Shown here: positions 15,438-23,777 of the stretch, piece after piece
How the letters are laid out: every line of letters starts with the position of its first letter
How positions within the stretch are numbered: position 1 is the stretch's first letter
Assembly (NCBI RefSeq): GCF_000429525.1
Contig: NZ_AUCA01000031.1
Location: 1 to 42,012, forward strand
Reading direction: 5' to 3'
Source of the DNA: Alicyclobacillus contaminans DSM 17975
Lineage (GTDB): Bacteria > Bacillota > Bacilli > Alicyclobacillales > Alicyclobacillaceae
DNA: 42,012 nt
The notes under the pieces: generated by a model
Told to the model about the DNA's origin: nothing
Seen by the model: the letters and a program-made list of their open reading frames with translations, nothing else
Database searches by the model: none
Made by a program: the position numbers and the translations under genes

Positions 15438-16370
15438 ATGATGCGGCTGCTGTGGCGGCTTGGTTTGGCCGCGTTGACCACCTTGGTTTTCACCTTCGGC
15501 TGTGCACCACAGCCTTCGCTGGCCCCCCTGACACCCCCGATTTCATCGCAGGCAGCAAACCAGGATACGACTTCTGCCGCGGTCGACGAGCACGCCGTCG
15601 GTGCGGCGAAGGCACCCATATCCTCTGCAACCATCACCGCCAAACCGGCGCCGCCGAGCTACCCCACACTGCGGTCCGGCAGCACCGGACCTGCGGTGCT
15701 GCGCCTCCAACAACTGTTGGCCCAGGCGGGCTATCTGCCGGTGACCTGGACCCCGAACGCCGCCTCGGCCACAGGAGCAACCCCGACGGCGCTGATTGCG
15801 TCTCCCCCGTCGGGATCGTTCAAATGGTCCTACACGAACACACCCAGTTGGGTGACTTCGCTCTGGTCGGCCGGGCACTATACCACCCTCGTGCAGGGCG
15901 CCGTGATGGCGTACCAACAGGTCAATCACCTGGCGGTGGACGGCATCGCCGGTCCTCAGGTGTGGAACCGCTTGCTGTCCAAAGCCAGCCTGCGCAATCC
16001 GTACGGATTGACGTACGTATCGGTGCGCAAGAGCCAGCCGCAGTCCCTCTCGGCCTGGTGGAACGGGCGCTTGGTTGTGCAGACTCCCGTCAACACCGGC
16101 ATTGCCCAGTCACCGACGGTCAGCGGCACGTATCCGGTGTATCTGCAATACGTGAGCCAGCGGATGTCCGGCACCGATCCCTGGGGGCACTATTACAGTG
16201 ACCCCGGCGTCCCCTACGTCAGCTACTTTTACCAAGGCGAGGCCATCCACGGTTTTGTCCGCTCTGCTTACGGCTACCCGCAGAGTCTCGGCTGTGTGGA
16301 ACTCCCGGTGGCGAAAGCGCAAGCACTCTGGCCCTACATGCACCTGGGAACCCTCGTCCACCTGTCGTAA
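15438..16370 (+). CDS. L,D-transpeptidase-like (YkuD) lipoprotein with peptidoglycan-binding domain
   Basis: YkuD-domain enzymes crosslink or modify peptidoglycan through a catalytic cysteine. The 310-residue protein has a lipoprotein signal peptide (lipobox LVFTFGC near residues 16-22), a Ser/Ala/Pro-rich linker, a peptidoglycan-binding-like segment (YPTLRSGSTGPAVLRLQQLL, about 75-95, and AVMAYQQVNHLAVDGIAGPQVW, about 154-175), and a C-terminal YkuD domain ending in GEAIHGFVRSAYGYPQSLGC, with Cys 15 residues after the first His. The catalytic motif reads SLGCVELP instead of the usual SHGCVR, so the His and Arg next to the Cys are replaced. A paralogue with the same changes is at 36171-37391. 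ATG 15438 or 15441 is equally possible. Confidence 0.85.
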   Translation: MMRLLWRLGLAALTTLVFTFGCAPQPSLAPLTPPISSQAANQDTTSAAVDEHAVGAAKAPISSATITAKPAPPSYPTLRSGSTGPAVLRLQQLLAQAGYLPVTWTPNAASATGATPTALIASPPSGSFKWSYTNTPSWVTSLWSAGHYTTLVQGAVMAYQQVNHLAVDGIAGPQVWNRLLSKASLRNPYGLTYVSVRKSQPQSLSAWWNGRLVVQTPVNTGIAQSPTVSGTYPVYLQYVSQRMSGTDPWGHYYSDPGVPYVSYFYQGEAIHGFVRSAYGYPQSLGCVELPVAKAQALWPYMHLGTLVHLS

Positions 16371-16439
16371 ATGGCCTGCGCTGCTTTCTCAAGTTCGTGA
16401 CGACGCGGCGGGGAACACCAGAGAACGACTGCCCCATGC

Positions 16440-16482
16440 AACAGGCCGCCATCGGGTGATGCCCCGCATGGCGGCCTGTTTT
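16440..16482 (+). terminator. Strong terminator between convergent genes
   Basis: AACAGGCCGCCAT and ATGGCGGCCTGTT form a perfect 13-bp stem with a 15-base loop, followed by T residues on the plus strand. It terminates the lipoprotein transcript and may also stop transcription coming from the phosphate transporter operon on the other strand. Confidence 0.9.
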
Positions 16483-16519
16483 AGGATTCAATGGCTCCCA
16501 TCGTGGACATACAGTCCAC

Positions 16520-17506
16520 TCACAGCCGGATCAATACGTTCACAATCAGGACGGCGAGCAAACCGCTGATGGGAATGGTGATCACCCAAGCCATCACGAT
16601 GCGTCCAGCAACCCCCCAATTCACCTGGTGGAATCGCTTGGATGCCCCAGTGCCCATGATGGCCGAGGAAATCACGTGCGTGGTGCTGACCGGCAGCTTC
16701 AACAACGTGGCCGTGAGAATCACGGTGGCCGACGTCAAATCCGAAGCAAACCCGTTGATGGGTTCCAGTTTGATGATTTTCGATCCGACCGTTTTGATGA
16801 TTCGCCAACCCCCGGACGCAGTCCCGAGGCCCATGGCGGCGGCGCAAACGATCTTCACCCACAGCGGGATGTCCATGGTGCTCTGGTAGCCTCCGGCAAT
16901 CAACGCGAAGGTGATGACCCCCATCGTTTTTTGCGAGTCGTTGGTACCGTGCATGAACGCCTGGTACGCCGCGGTGAGAATCTGCAGCGATCGAAAGACG
17001 CGGTTCGCTTTATGCGGGGACGTCCCGGCAAACAGCAGCTTGAGGATGGTCATCAGGATGTAGCCGACAACGAACGCCGCGATGGGCGACAGCACCAACG
17101 CCTCAATGATGCTGATAAAGCCTCCATAGTTGATCCCGGAAAACCCCGCCACGCCAATCACCGCGCCGGTCAAGGAACCAATCAGCGCGTGTGAGGACGA
17201 GGACGGAATGCCGAAGTACCACGTCAACACATTCCAGATGATTGCTGCCACCAGTGTCGCCAGCACAATCACGGTTCCGTGTGGAATTTTGGACGGATCC
17301 GCAATCTTCCCACCGATGGTTTTCGCCACACCCACGAAGGTTAACGCACCGACAAAGTTGAGAATTCCAGCCATCACCACCGCCTTGCGCGGAGACAGCG
17401 CACGCGTCGATACGGTGGTCGCGATGGCATTCGCTGTATCGTGAAACCCGTTGGTAAAATCAAATACGAGTGCGAAGGTGACTACAAGTACAATCAGGAC
17501 GGTCAT
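16520..17506 (-). CDS. pit: PiT-family inorganic phosphate transporter
   Basis: PiT proteins are cation-coupled low-affinity phosphate symporters of the cytoplasmic membrane. The 328-residue protein has about ten hydrophobic segments and the two inverted family signatures: GFHDTANAIATTVSTRAL near the N-terminus and FMHGTNDSQKTMGVITFAL in the middle, with GGWRIIKTVGSKI and STTHVISSAIMGTG further on. It starts 12 bases after the DUF47 gene, the usual bacterial pairing, and both should share the Pho-box promoter. An AAAGAAGGTG site precedes ATG 17506. Confidence 0.95.
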   Translation of the reverse strand: MTVLIVLVVTFALVFDFTNGFHDTANAIATTVSTRALSPRKAVVMAGILNFVGALTFVGVAKTIGGKIADPSKIPHGTVIVLATLVAAIIWNVLTWYFGIPSSSSHALIGSLTGAVIGVAGFSGINYGGFISIIEALVLSPIAAFVVGYILMTILKLLFAGTSPHKANRVFRSLQILTAAYQAFMHGTNDSQKTMGVITFALIAGGYQSTMDIPLWVKIVCAAAMGLGTASGGWRIIKTVGSKIIKLEPINGFASDLTSATVILTATLLKLPVSTTHVISSAIMGTGASKRFHQVNWGVAGRIVMAWVITIPISGLLAVLIVNVLIRL

Positions 17507-17518
17507 ACGGCACCTTCT

Positions 17519-18130
17519 TTATGCGTTCTTCACAATGACAGAGTCGAGCACATCTGCCACGTCCTCGCACTTGTCCGTTATGTTTTCTAAGATCTCATAA
17601 ATTTCCTTGAATTTGATGACGTGTAATACGTCCGCTTCCTGGGAGAACAGTGCGCGCAGCGCAGTCCGCAACAGCCCATCCGCGTTCTTCTCCAGCTCAT
17701 TGAGCCGTATGGTGTGTTCGCGGAGGTCCAACAATCTCCGGGCTTCCAATTTTTGCATCGCCACTTCGATTTCTTTCACGCTGTCCATGATGGTCCGGGC
17801 AAATTCCAGCATGACCGGCGTGGCTTCGTGAATCCCGTACAGGTCAAAGCGTACGGAGCAAGCTTCCAGTCCATCGACGATGTCGTCCATCTTGATGGCC
17901 AGTTCCAGAAAATCCTCACGCTCCAGCGGCGTGATGTAGGTCGCGTTCAACAGCGTGACCAGTTCGCCAATCAACTCGTCTCCCCGCCGCTCGTATTCCT
18001 TCACGGCGCTGGAGAAGTCAGCCGGCTGGGATAGGTCCTTCAGTCCCTGCATGAAGAATGTGCTTGCGGCTTCCAGGTTGTCCGCAATCTGAACAAGCAA
18101 GTGAAACAATTGCCGATTTCGTTTCGACAC
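17519..18130 (-). CDS. DUF47 (PhoU-like) accessory protein of PiT
   Basis: DUF47/YkaA proteins are small helical PhoU-like proteins nearly always encoded next to pit genes and thought to modulate phosphate transport. The ~203-residue product is all-helical with conserved acidic segments: LLVQIADNLEAASTFFMQG, YERRGDELIGELVTLLN, EREDFLELAIKMDDIVDGLE and, near the end, KEIYEILENITDKCEDVADVL, the last two providing the Asp/Glu metal-cluster positions typical of PhoU. The start is GTG 18130 (or TTG 18133), 6-9 bases after GGGAGG; the upstream ATG is too close to its GGAGG. It is first in the operon with pit. Confidence 0.9.
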   Translation of the reverse strand: MSKRNRQLFHLLVQIADNLEAASTFFMQGLKDLSQPADFSSAVKEYERRGDELIGELVTLLNATYITPLEREDFLELAIKMDDIVDGLEACSVRFDLYGIHEATPVMLEFARTIMDSVKEIEVAMQKLEARRLLDLREHTIRLNELEKNADGLLRTALRALFSQEADVLHVIKFKEIYEILENITDKCEDVADVLDSVIVKNA

Positions 18131-18194
18131 CAATGTCGCCCTCCCATTCATTCCTCCGAGCCTGAGCCCACACGGATCAAACCTCATTAAAAAT

Positions 18195-18244
18195 ACGTAG
18201 ACTTTGTTAATCTACTGTACGCTTTTTGTTAAATCTACGTAAAA
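18195..18244 (-). promoter_or_regulatory. PhoP-box array upstream of the DUF47-pit operon
   Basis: On the minus strand TTTACG, TTAACA, CGTACA and TTAACA occur at exact 11-base steps (plus-strand positions 18239-18244, 18228-18233, 18217-18222, 18206-18211), followed by TACGTA at 18195-18200. Two to four TTAACA-like hexamers with 5-base gaps define the Bacillus PhoP-binding site. The array is bounded by a perfect 8-base inverted repeat (TACGTAGA / TCTACGTA) and lies about 65 bases upstream of the gene start. Phosphate-starvation control by the PhoP encoded in this window is inferred. Confidence 0.8.
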
Positions 18245-18353
18245 TCCGCGTGAGAAAATCACACAATTTATCCTGAGTGGATGTTGTACAGGTCGCATCT
18301 CACAGCGCTTCTATGCGCCAGCACAGAGCCCTGCCAACGTCGTTCATAGCTAA

Positions 18354-18370
18354 GGGCCCGCTGCGGGCCC
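18354..18370 (-). terminator. Possible terminator hairpin after the ECF operon
   Basis: GGGCCCGC and GCGGGCCC form a compact, very GC-rich hairpin just past the last gene of the B12 operon. The T tract that follows on the minus strand is poor (TTAG), so the call is tentative. Confidence 0.4.
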
Positions 18371-18392
18371 CTGCCATCGGTGATGAAATGCT

Positions 18393-19622
18393 TTACGCCA
18401 AGCCATTGAGGTGCGCGGTATCCTGGCCGAAGCTGTCCACCAACGCCTGGGTGGCCAAGTGTACATCCCACGCTTCCCAAACCTTCTTGCCGTTCTTCTG
18501 CACATACATGCCGCGCGCTTTCACGACCTTTTGCCACGCCGGAGTGAGGTCGGACACGTAGCTTCCGGCCACCGCCATGGGGCGCAGCTCGGCAAACGTG
18601 AGGAAATGTCCGTTCAGCCAGGCGCCTCCTTGCTGATAGACCTTCGACCAATAGGTGTTCAACCAGTCCAGGCGCTTCCAGTGCAAGCGTTGATACACCG
18701 ACTGGTGGGTCGCCAACGCGGACAGACCGAACAGAGCGTCGCGCGTGGATGTTTCGTTCACGCCGGACCAGGACTGCCCGGAGTGGTCGTAGACAAACCC
18801 GCCGCTCGACTTGTCAAAATAGGACGTGAGCGCTGTGCTTGGCACCCCGTTCTTCTGCACCCAGCTGTCCGGGTTGATACCGAGCGCCTCCAGGGCCTCC
18901 ACCACCACCGCTGTGGAATCGGAATTCGAGTTGTCCGCACTGCCGAATCCGCCATCCGGCGCCTGCTGCGTCTGCAAATACTGCAGCGCCCGGCTGACCA
19001 CCTGGCTGTCCTTGGTATACCCGAGCAGGGACAACGCGTCCAACGCGTAAGCGGTGTCGTCCGGATCGGAATCCGTGCTGGAAGCGGACCAACCAAACCC
19101 GCCGTCCTTGTTCTGGTGCGAAATCAACCAGGCTGCGGCGGACGCCCGATTGTACGACGCATTGCCCGCGGCTTCCAGGGCAATGATGGACCACACCTGC
19201 GCGTTCACCTGGTCAAAGCCGGTGCCATCCATGTTGTCCGCAAACTTGCCTTCGTTGTCGCCGCTCGTTTGCTGTTCCTTGGCCAGCGCTTGGACGTAGT
19301 TCTTGCCCTGATAATTGTGCGGATCGAGCCCCGCGGCCAACAGTCCGAGAATGAATCGGGCATAGTCGGTGGTTGTCTGAAGATTGGAAATTTCCGATGA
19401 AGTCCACGTACTCGCCGAATGCTGCCCGGATACCGCAAACTGTGTGACCAATTTCCACTCGTGATTTGTTGCGTGCGCGCCCATCCATGCGGCACCGGCG
19501 GTGCGTTCCTGCTGGATAGTGGCCGGACTGGCGGAGGCCGGCGCCACGGCCAACGCCACCGTGCAGCTCATGCCGATCAGCGCAGCCGCTGCGGCTCCCA
19601 TACGCAGCACGGACAATTTCAT
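18393..19622 (-). CDS. Secreted alpha/alpha-toroid protein (prenyltransferase/squalene-oxidase repeat), transcobalamin-like
   Basis: The 409-residue protein begins with a signal peptide (MKLSVLRMGAAAAALIGMSC..., cleavage expected near ASASPA) and then has repeated helical hairpins of the terpene-cyclase/prenyltransferase type, with the tell-tale turns DGGFGWSASSTDSDPDDTAY and DGGFGSADNSNSDSTAVV, plus ARFILGLLAAGLDP and TRDALFGLSALA. The same alpha/alpha barrel forms the N-terminal domain of animal intrinsic factor and transcobalamin. It starts within the stop codon of the ECF S-component gene (ATGA overlap) and is the last gene of an operon headed by a cobalamin riboswitch. No terpene-cyclase acidic catalytic motif stands out. 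Role as an extracellular corrinoid-binding half is inferred from context. Confidence 0.85.
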   Translation of the reverse strand: MKLSVLRMGAAAAALIGMSCTVALAVAPASASPATIQQERTAGAAWMGAHATNHEWKLVTQFAVSGQHSASTWTSSEISNLQTTTDYARFILGLLAAGLDPHNYQGKNYVQALAKEQQTSGDNEGKFADNMDGTGFDQVNAQVWSIIALEAAGNASYNRASAAAWLISHQNKDGGFGWSASSTDSDPDDTAYALDALSLLGYTKDSQVVSRALQYLQTQQAPDGGFGSADNSNSDSTAVVVEALEALGINPDSWVQKNGVPSTALTSYFDKSSGGFVYDHSGQSWSGVNETSTRDALFGLSALATHQSVYQRLHWKRLDWLNTYWSKVYQQGGAWLNGHFLTFAELRPMAVAGSYVSDLTPAWQKVVKARGMYVQKNGKKVWEAWDVHLATQALVDSFGQDTAHLNGLA

Positions 19623-20347
19623 GATTCTTCCTCCCCCTTGGAATGCAATCTATTGGATAGAGCACCCTCCGCGCTGCGGTGCACCTGCATCCGCCGGCGG
19701 TAACGCTCGAATTCCCTCATCACAACGGGCCCTGCGACAGCCGTCAGAGCCGCGGTGGTCAACGCATGATTCGTGTCAAACCACACGCTCCGCACACAGA
19801 GCAGCCCATACGCAGCCCAGGAGATGGGGCCGCCGCCCAGCAGCACCTGCAGGTTCATGATCCACCCGAACACGTACCCCCACAGGAACGCAAAAGGCAC
19901 CAGCCACCATACGCGCCAGCGTGGAAACCACTGATGCAGCCATCCTGCCGTCGCGCCCACCAGCCCCCAGGCGAGCATCTGCCAGGGTGTCCACACCCCT
20001 TCGCCGAGAAACAGGTTCGATCCGAGCGCGGTGAATGCCCCCACCGCCGCACCGGTTCCCGGCCCGAACATGTATCCTGCCATGAGGATGATGAACGTGG
20101 CCGGCTGCACGCTGGGGATGCCCTGCACCACCACCCGCCCCACGGAAGCCACGGCCGCAATGGACGCGACCAGGGCAATTTGTTTCGGGTTCATCGCCTG
20201 TCGTTCATACGTTTCCAGCAATGCGAACAGCAGCAGGGCCAACACGGCCACTCCGGTGGCCCACCAGGGCCACCCCTGGACAGTGCCCGCCACGACACAC
20301 GCCACCATGAGCCCGGCTGCCATCCATCCACTCCATCGATGTTTCAT
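19619..20347 (-). CDS. ECF transporter substrate-binding (S) component, probably for cobalamin/corrinoid
   Basis: S-components are small membrane proteins that bind a vitamin and dock onto an EcfT/EcfA energy module. The 242-residue protein has about seven hydrophobic segments. The central block PATFIILMAGYMFGPGTGAA, VGAFTALGSNLFLGEG and WTPWQMLAWGLVGATAGWL is typical of ECF-S proteins of the HMP/cobalamin-precursor type. The C-terminus is basic and cytoplasmic. It overlaps both neighbours by 4 bases (ATGA), so the S unit is made together with its own A and T proteins. Specificity for B12 or a corrinoid is inferred from the riboswitch at the head of the operon and the transcobalamin-like secreted proteins; sequence alone would not decide it. 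Confidence 0.85.
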   Translation of the reverse strand: MKHRWSGWMAAGLMVACVVAGTVQGWPWWATGVAVLALLLFALLETYERQAMNPKQIALVASIAAVASVGRVVVQGIPSVQPATFIILMAGYMFGPGTGAAVGAFTALGSNLFLGEGVWTPWQMLAWGLVGATAGWLHQWFPRWRVWWLVPFAFLWGYVFGWIMNLQVLLGGGPISWAAYGLLCVRSVWFDTNHALTTAALTAVAGPVVMREFERYRRRMQVHRSAEGALSNRLHSKGEEES

Positions 20348-21999
20348 CGGGCCATCCCCACTTTCATGGCGTCCGCCAGACAGTGCACATCGAGATGGAA
20401 CGGTCGAAACGCCCGGGAAATCGTCGGCGCGAACGTCAACGCCCGGCGGAATATCTGCACGGGTGGTCCCTCGAGCACTGCATGTCCAGCATGGAAAAAG
20501 ACCGCGTGGTCGGCGAATTCGGCAGCGAAATCCAAATCATGCGTCGCCATGACGACCGTTCGCCCGTCCTGCTTCAACCAGTTCCCCAGTTCCGCCTTCG
20601 CCGTCACATCCAGACCGCGCGTGGGTTCGTCCAGCAAGAGCAGATCCGGATGACGTACCATCACCGCCGCCACTGCGACCCGCAGTTGTTCTCCGCCGGA
20701 CAACTCCCGGGGATGCCTGTCCACCAACTCGGTCAGAGACAGACGCCGCAACACTTCATCCACCGCAGCCGACGTCGCATCGGCGGAAAGACCGCGAAGC
20801 GTGGCGGCCAGGGCCACTTCGTCCCGCACCGTCCGCTGGCTGAAGTACAGGACCGGATTTTGCGGCACATAGCCGACGCGGAGTTCCCCCGGCTCCCCAG
20901 GTGTGTCCCGCCGCCGACGGATCTTTGCACCGCCTCGGATGTGTCCTCTCACCAACGGCTGCAGCCCCGCCAGCACCCGCAACGCCGTGGACTTGCCCGA
21001 ACCGTTCGGCCCCATCAGGACGGTCAGTTGCCCGCGCGGCACGGAGAACGAACACTCGTCCAGCGCCGGCAGGGACGCCCCCGGGTAGGTCACGGTCGCC
21101 TGACGCAGCGACACCATGGTCTGCACAGACGGTGCCACTGGACAGACCTCTCGGGAAGTGCCGGTCGACGGTTCCGCCCCCTCCTGAAGGCGATGCCGCA
21201 GCGCGTCCCGCACCGCCCGCACCGTCAACAGCGGCCGCGCATCATCCAGCAACAGGCGCGCGAGCGTCGGCGCGGACGCGGGCCTGTGCTCGCGCAGCCA
21301 CGCCGCCGCAGCCGTGGCATCCCCCGCGAACCGCAGACGGCCGCGTTCCAAATACCAAACGTGGTCGACCTCCGCGTAGGCCGGATCGATTCGATGTTCA
21401 CTCATCACAATGGTCAATCCGAACTCCTGGTTCAGCCGCCGAAGCAGTTGGAACCACTCCGCGGCAGCCACCGGATCCAACTGCGCGGTCGGTTCGTCCA
21501 ACACCAGCACCTCCGGCTGGTGGACCAGCGCGGCGGCCAGCGCGACTCGTTGGCGCTGGCCGCCGGACAGCTGGCGAATCTCCGCGTGCACGTAGTCGGA
21601 CATGCCCACCATCTCCAACACCTCGGCGACGCGCCAGCTCATGTCCTCGGGAGGAACTCCGACATTTTCCAACGCAAACGCCACTTCCCGATCCACGCGG
21701 TGGTACACCGCCTCCGCATCCGGATTTTGCCCGACGAAGCCAATGCGCCGCACCCGCTCCAGGGGTTCCAGTTTCGCCACGTCCTTGCCGGCGATGGAAA
21801 TGCGGCCGCGCATCGTTCCCCCGTAAAACTGCGGGCAGGCCCCGGTCAAACACCGCAGCAGCGTCGATTTTCCACTGCCCGTCGGCCCCTGCACCAACAG
21901 CCAGCGGCCGGCCGGCAGCGACACATCCACGTCCACCAGCGCCGGTTCTTCCGCATCGGGATATCGGTATGTGAGGTTGTGCACCGCAATGCTCCCCAT
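20344..21999 (-). CDS. ECF transporter ATPase, two EcfA/CbiO domains fused
   Basis: A 551-residue protein containing two complete ABC ATPase domains that power the ECF importer. Domain 1 (residues ~1-260): Walker A GPTGSGKSTLL, signature LSGGQRQRV, Walker B VLVLDEPTAQLD, switch His in MSEHRI. Domain 2 (~300-535): Walker A MGPNGSGKSTAL, signature LSGGEQLRV, Walker B LLLLDEPTRGLD, and His in ATHDLD. Many Firmicutes encode EcfA1 and EcfA2 separately; here they are one chain. ATG 21999 follows GGGAGGTG, and its A overlaps the stop of ecfT (TAATG). The open frame extends to 22161, but that part is antisense to ecfT and unrelated to ATPases. Confidence 0.95.
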   Translation of the reverse strand: MGSIAVHNLTYRYPDAEEPALVDVDVSLPAGRWLLVQGPTGSGKSTLLRCLTGACPQFYGGTMRGRISIAGKDVAKLEPLERVRRIGFVGQNPDAEAVYHRVDREVAFALENVGVPPEDMSWRVAEVLEMVGMSDYVHAEIRQLSGGQRQRVALAAALVHQPEVLVLDEPTAQLDPVAAAEWFQLLRRLNQEFGLTIVMSEHRIDPAYAEVDHVWYLERGRLRFAGDATAAAAWLREHRPASAPTLARLLLDDARPLLTVRAVRDALRHRLQEGAEPSTGTSREVCPVAPSVQTMVSLRQATVTYPGASLPALDECSFSVPRGQLTVLMGPNGSGKSTALRVLAGLQPLVRGHIRGGAKIRRRRDTPGEPGELRVGYVPQNPVLYFSQRTVRDEVALAATLRGLSADATSAAVDEVLRRLSLTELVDRHPRELSGGEQLRVAVAAVMVRHPDLLLLDEPTRGLDVTAKAELGNWLKQDGRTVVMATHDLDFAAEFADHAVFFHAGHAVLEGPPVQIFRRALTFAPTISRAFRPFHLDVHCLADAMKVGMAR

Positions 22000-22847
22000 T
22001 ACAAACACCTCCCGAGCCAGACGCAGTACACCGCCAGTGTGATCGCCAACCCGGCCTCCGCCCAAGCGGTGCGCTCCGCGCTGACCATCAGCAGCCGACC
22101 GACGGCACACGCGAGAAGGACACCGGCCCCGAACACGATGGCGGTGTCCCAACGGCGCCATCGCACGATGCGAAACACAGTTCGCCGACCGTGCCCGTAG
22201 CCCCGCACGTACATGGATTCAGCCATCTGCCACCCTCGCTCGAGGGCGGTCATCAACAGGGCCTGGTAGACGGTCGCCTGTGCCCGCATCCGCCGCACGC
22301 GCGACATAGCCGTCCCCTCATCCCCACCGCGCTGCAGCCACACCCATTCCGCCAGTCGTTGGCGTTCCTCCAACAGGGTGGGAATGAGACGGATGACCAT
22401 GGCGACCGTCAGACCCACCCGGGCGTAGCGGCGTCCAAACCAGGCGCTGATCACGTCTTCGGTCGCCGCTTCCGAGAAAGCGCTGAAGAGGAGCAGCAGG
22501 CTCCACAACCGGATGGACTGGATGAGCGCTCGCGCGATGCTCTCCACACTGACCGCGGGGGATCCCAACAGCGGAAGCGCCGGTCCCTGCCACCAGATGT
22601 GCTCACCGGGCCGAACGAACCAACAGCCGACCAAGGTGTATATCAGAACTAACGGAACGGCCAGCCGCAACAGAAAGCCCAGTGAGCGGCGGCTGCGCAC
22701 CATTCGCCAGACGAGGCCGACCGCGCACAGACCGTCCACGGCGATGCCGCCCAGCGTCCGCAGGGCGCAGACCGCGCCAAACAGTGCCACAAATCCCACC
22801 AAAAGGGCAAACGGATGGAGCGTCTTCCGCGCCTTGCCGCGCATCAT
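21999..22847 (-). CDS. ecfT: ECF transporter transmembrane component EcfT
   Basis: EcfT (CbiQ family) is the membrane scaffold joining the S-component to the ATPases. The 282-residue protein has several hydrophobic segments in its first half (HPFALLVGFVALFGAVCAL, LLRLAVPLVLIYTLVGCWF) and at the C-terminus. Between them is the cytoplasmic coupling region with RLIPTLLEERQRLAEW and the two short Arg motifs that contact the ATPases (ALERGWQMAESMYVRGYGHG). The start at 22847 lies in the ATGATG that overlaps the DUF4430 stop (ATGA); the longer frame to 23003 overlaps DUF4430 coding sequence. It is coupled at both ends to its neighbours. Confidence 0.9.
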   Translation of the reverse strand: MMRGKARKTLHPFALLVGFVALFGAVCALRTLGGIAVDGLCAVGLVWRMVRSRRSLGFLLRLAVPLVLIYTLVGCWFVRPGEHIWWQGPALPLLGSPAVSVESIARALIQSIRLWSLLLLFSAFSEAATEDVISAWFGRRYARVGLTVAMVIRLIPTLLEERQRLAEWVWLQRGGDEGTAMSRVRRMRAQATVYQALLMTALERGWQMAESMYVRGYGHGRRTVFRIVRWRRWDTAIVFGAGVLLACAVGRLLMVSAERTAWAEAGLAITLAVYCVWLGRCL

Positions 22848-23653
22848 CCGCTGCCCGTGCTGGGATCCCAACTGTGATAGTCCCAAACGTCCACATCTCC
22901 CGCGTGTGGATAAATATCCGCAGCGCCCACAGGCGCCTGCTGATGATTCACGTACAGAAACCAGTCCACCGGCTTCCGCTCGTTGGCCGGAACTCCCGTC
23001 CACTGCGAATGGATACCGTTGATGGACACCATGAAATCGTCGTTGTACGCGGTCTCAATCTGGTAATTTTGGTGCATGTACTGCATCAGCGACTCTCCCG
23101 CCACAATGCGCGGATGTATCTCCGAAATCAAGTGTTGACCGTGATTCTCACTCACAATGATGGTGAACGATCCCAGATTCGGCGCGGGCGCAGTCAATCC
23201 GGTCTTGCCACCGCCTCCCCCGGTCTGCCCGGCACTCGCACCGGACGCCGCACCTTTGGCAGCATGGGTGGTGGTTCCTCCGGAAGCGCCGCTGCCGCTG
23301 GCCGCCGGTTTGGGCGCGGTTGTGGCTGCGCCGCTGGGGCTCGCCGTGGAATGGGCCGATGCGGACGACACATCCTTGCTTCCTCCGCGCTCGGTCGATG
23401 CAGTCGACGGAGCGGCACCGCCGCTCGCCTTCTTGCCAGCGACATGCCCCACTGCGTTGGTGGTCGCGTTGTTCAGGACGACAGGCCCTTCCGGCAGCGT
23501 CGACGAGGATTCATTCGCCGTCCGCGGCAGCGTGCCCAGCCACGCCGACCCAGATGAACCCGCCGGATGCCGCTCGTGTGCGTACAAAACGCCTGTCCCC
23601 ACCGCCGCGGCTGCCACCGCCAACGTGGCCATCCGCCAGATGGTTCGCCGCAT
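22844..23653 (-). CDS. Secreted DUF4430 (transcobalamin-like C-terminal domain) protein
   Basis: The 269-residue protein has an N-terminal signal/anchor helix (IWRMATLAVAAAAVGTGVLY), a ~120-residue Ala/Ser/Thr/Gly-rich linker suited to crossing the cell wall, and a C-terminal DUF4430 domain (about 165-262). The domain's end shows the family pattern PVDWFLYVNHQQAPVGAAD followed by HAGDVDVWDYHSW. DUF4430 corresponds to the C-terminal beta domain of transcobalamin/intrinsic factor. It is the first gene after the cobalamin riboswitch; ATG 23653 has a strong AGGAGGGGGG site, whereas the frame upstream to 23713 runs into the riboswitch terminator. With the toroid protein at the operon's other end it completes a two-part transcobalamin-like pair. 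Confidence 0.88.
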   Translation of the reverse strand: MRRTIWRMATLAVAAAAVGTGVLYAHERHPAGSSGSAWLGTLPRTANESSSTLPEGPVVLNNATTNAVGHVAGKKASGGAAPSTASTERGGSKDVSSASAHSTASPSGAATTAPKPAASGSGASGGTTTHAAKGAASGASAGQTGGGGGKTGLTAPAPNLGSFTIIVSENHGQHLISEIHPRIVAGESLMQYMHQNYQIETAYNDDFMVSINGIHSQWTGVPANERKPVDWFLYVNHQQAPVGAADIYPHAGDVDVWDYHSWDPSTGSG

Positions 23654-23687
23654 ATGCCCCCCTCCTGTCTCATCCCAATCAAAACAA

Positions 23688-23709
23688 ACAGCCCCGCGAA
23701 CGGGGCTGT
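23688..23709 (-). terminator. Terminator of the cobalamin riboswitch expression platform
   Basis: On the minus strand ACAGCCCCG and CGGGGCTGT form a stem with a 4-base loop, followed by TTGTTTTG. It stands between the riboswitch aptamer and the DUF4430 start, so ligand binding would be expected to favour this hairpin and shut the operon off. Confidence 0.85.
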
Positions 23710-23777
23710 GCAAGCATACGCTGGAGAATCCAGAAAACGCTGCCTCACACTTCCCACCGAAGCGGTTGAAACAGTAC

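Noticed and set aside
18393-19622. Squalene-hopene or other terpene cyclase
   Set aside because: The protein is secreted, short for a cyclase, lacks a clear catalytic DxDD-type motif, and lies in a B12-riboswitch operon.
20383-22200. 605-codon plus-strand ORF
   Set aside because: It is the mirror frame of the fused ECF ATPase in GC-rich DNA; the product is Arg/His-rich with no domain.
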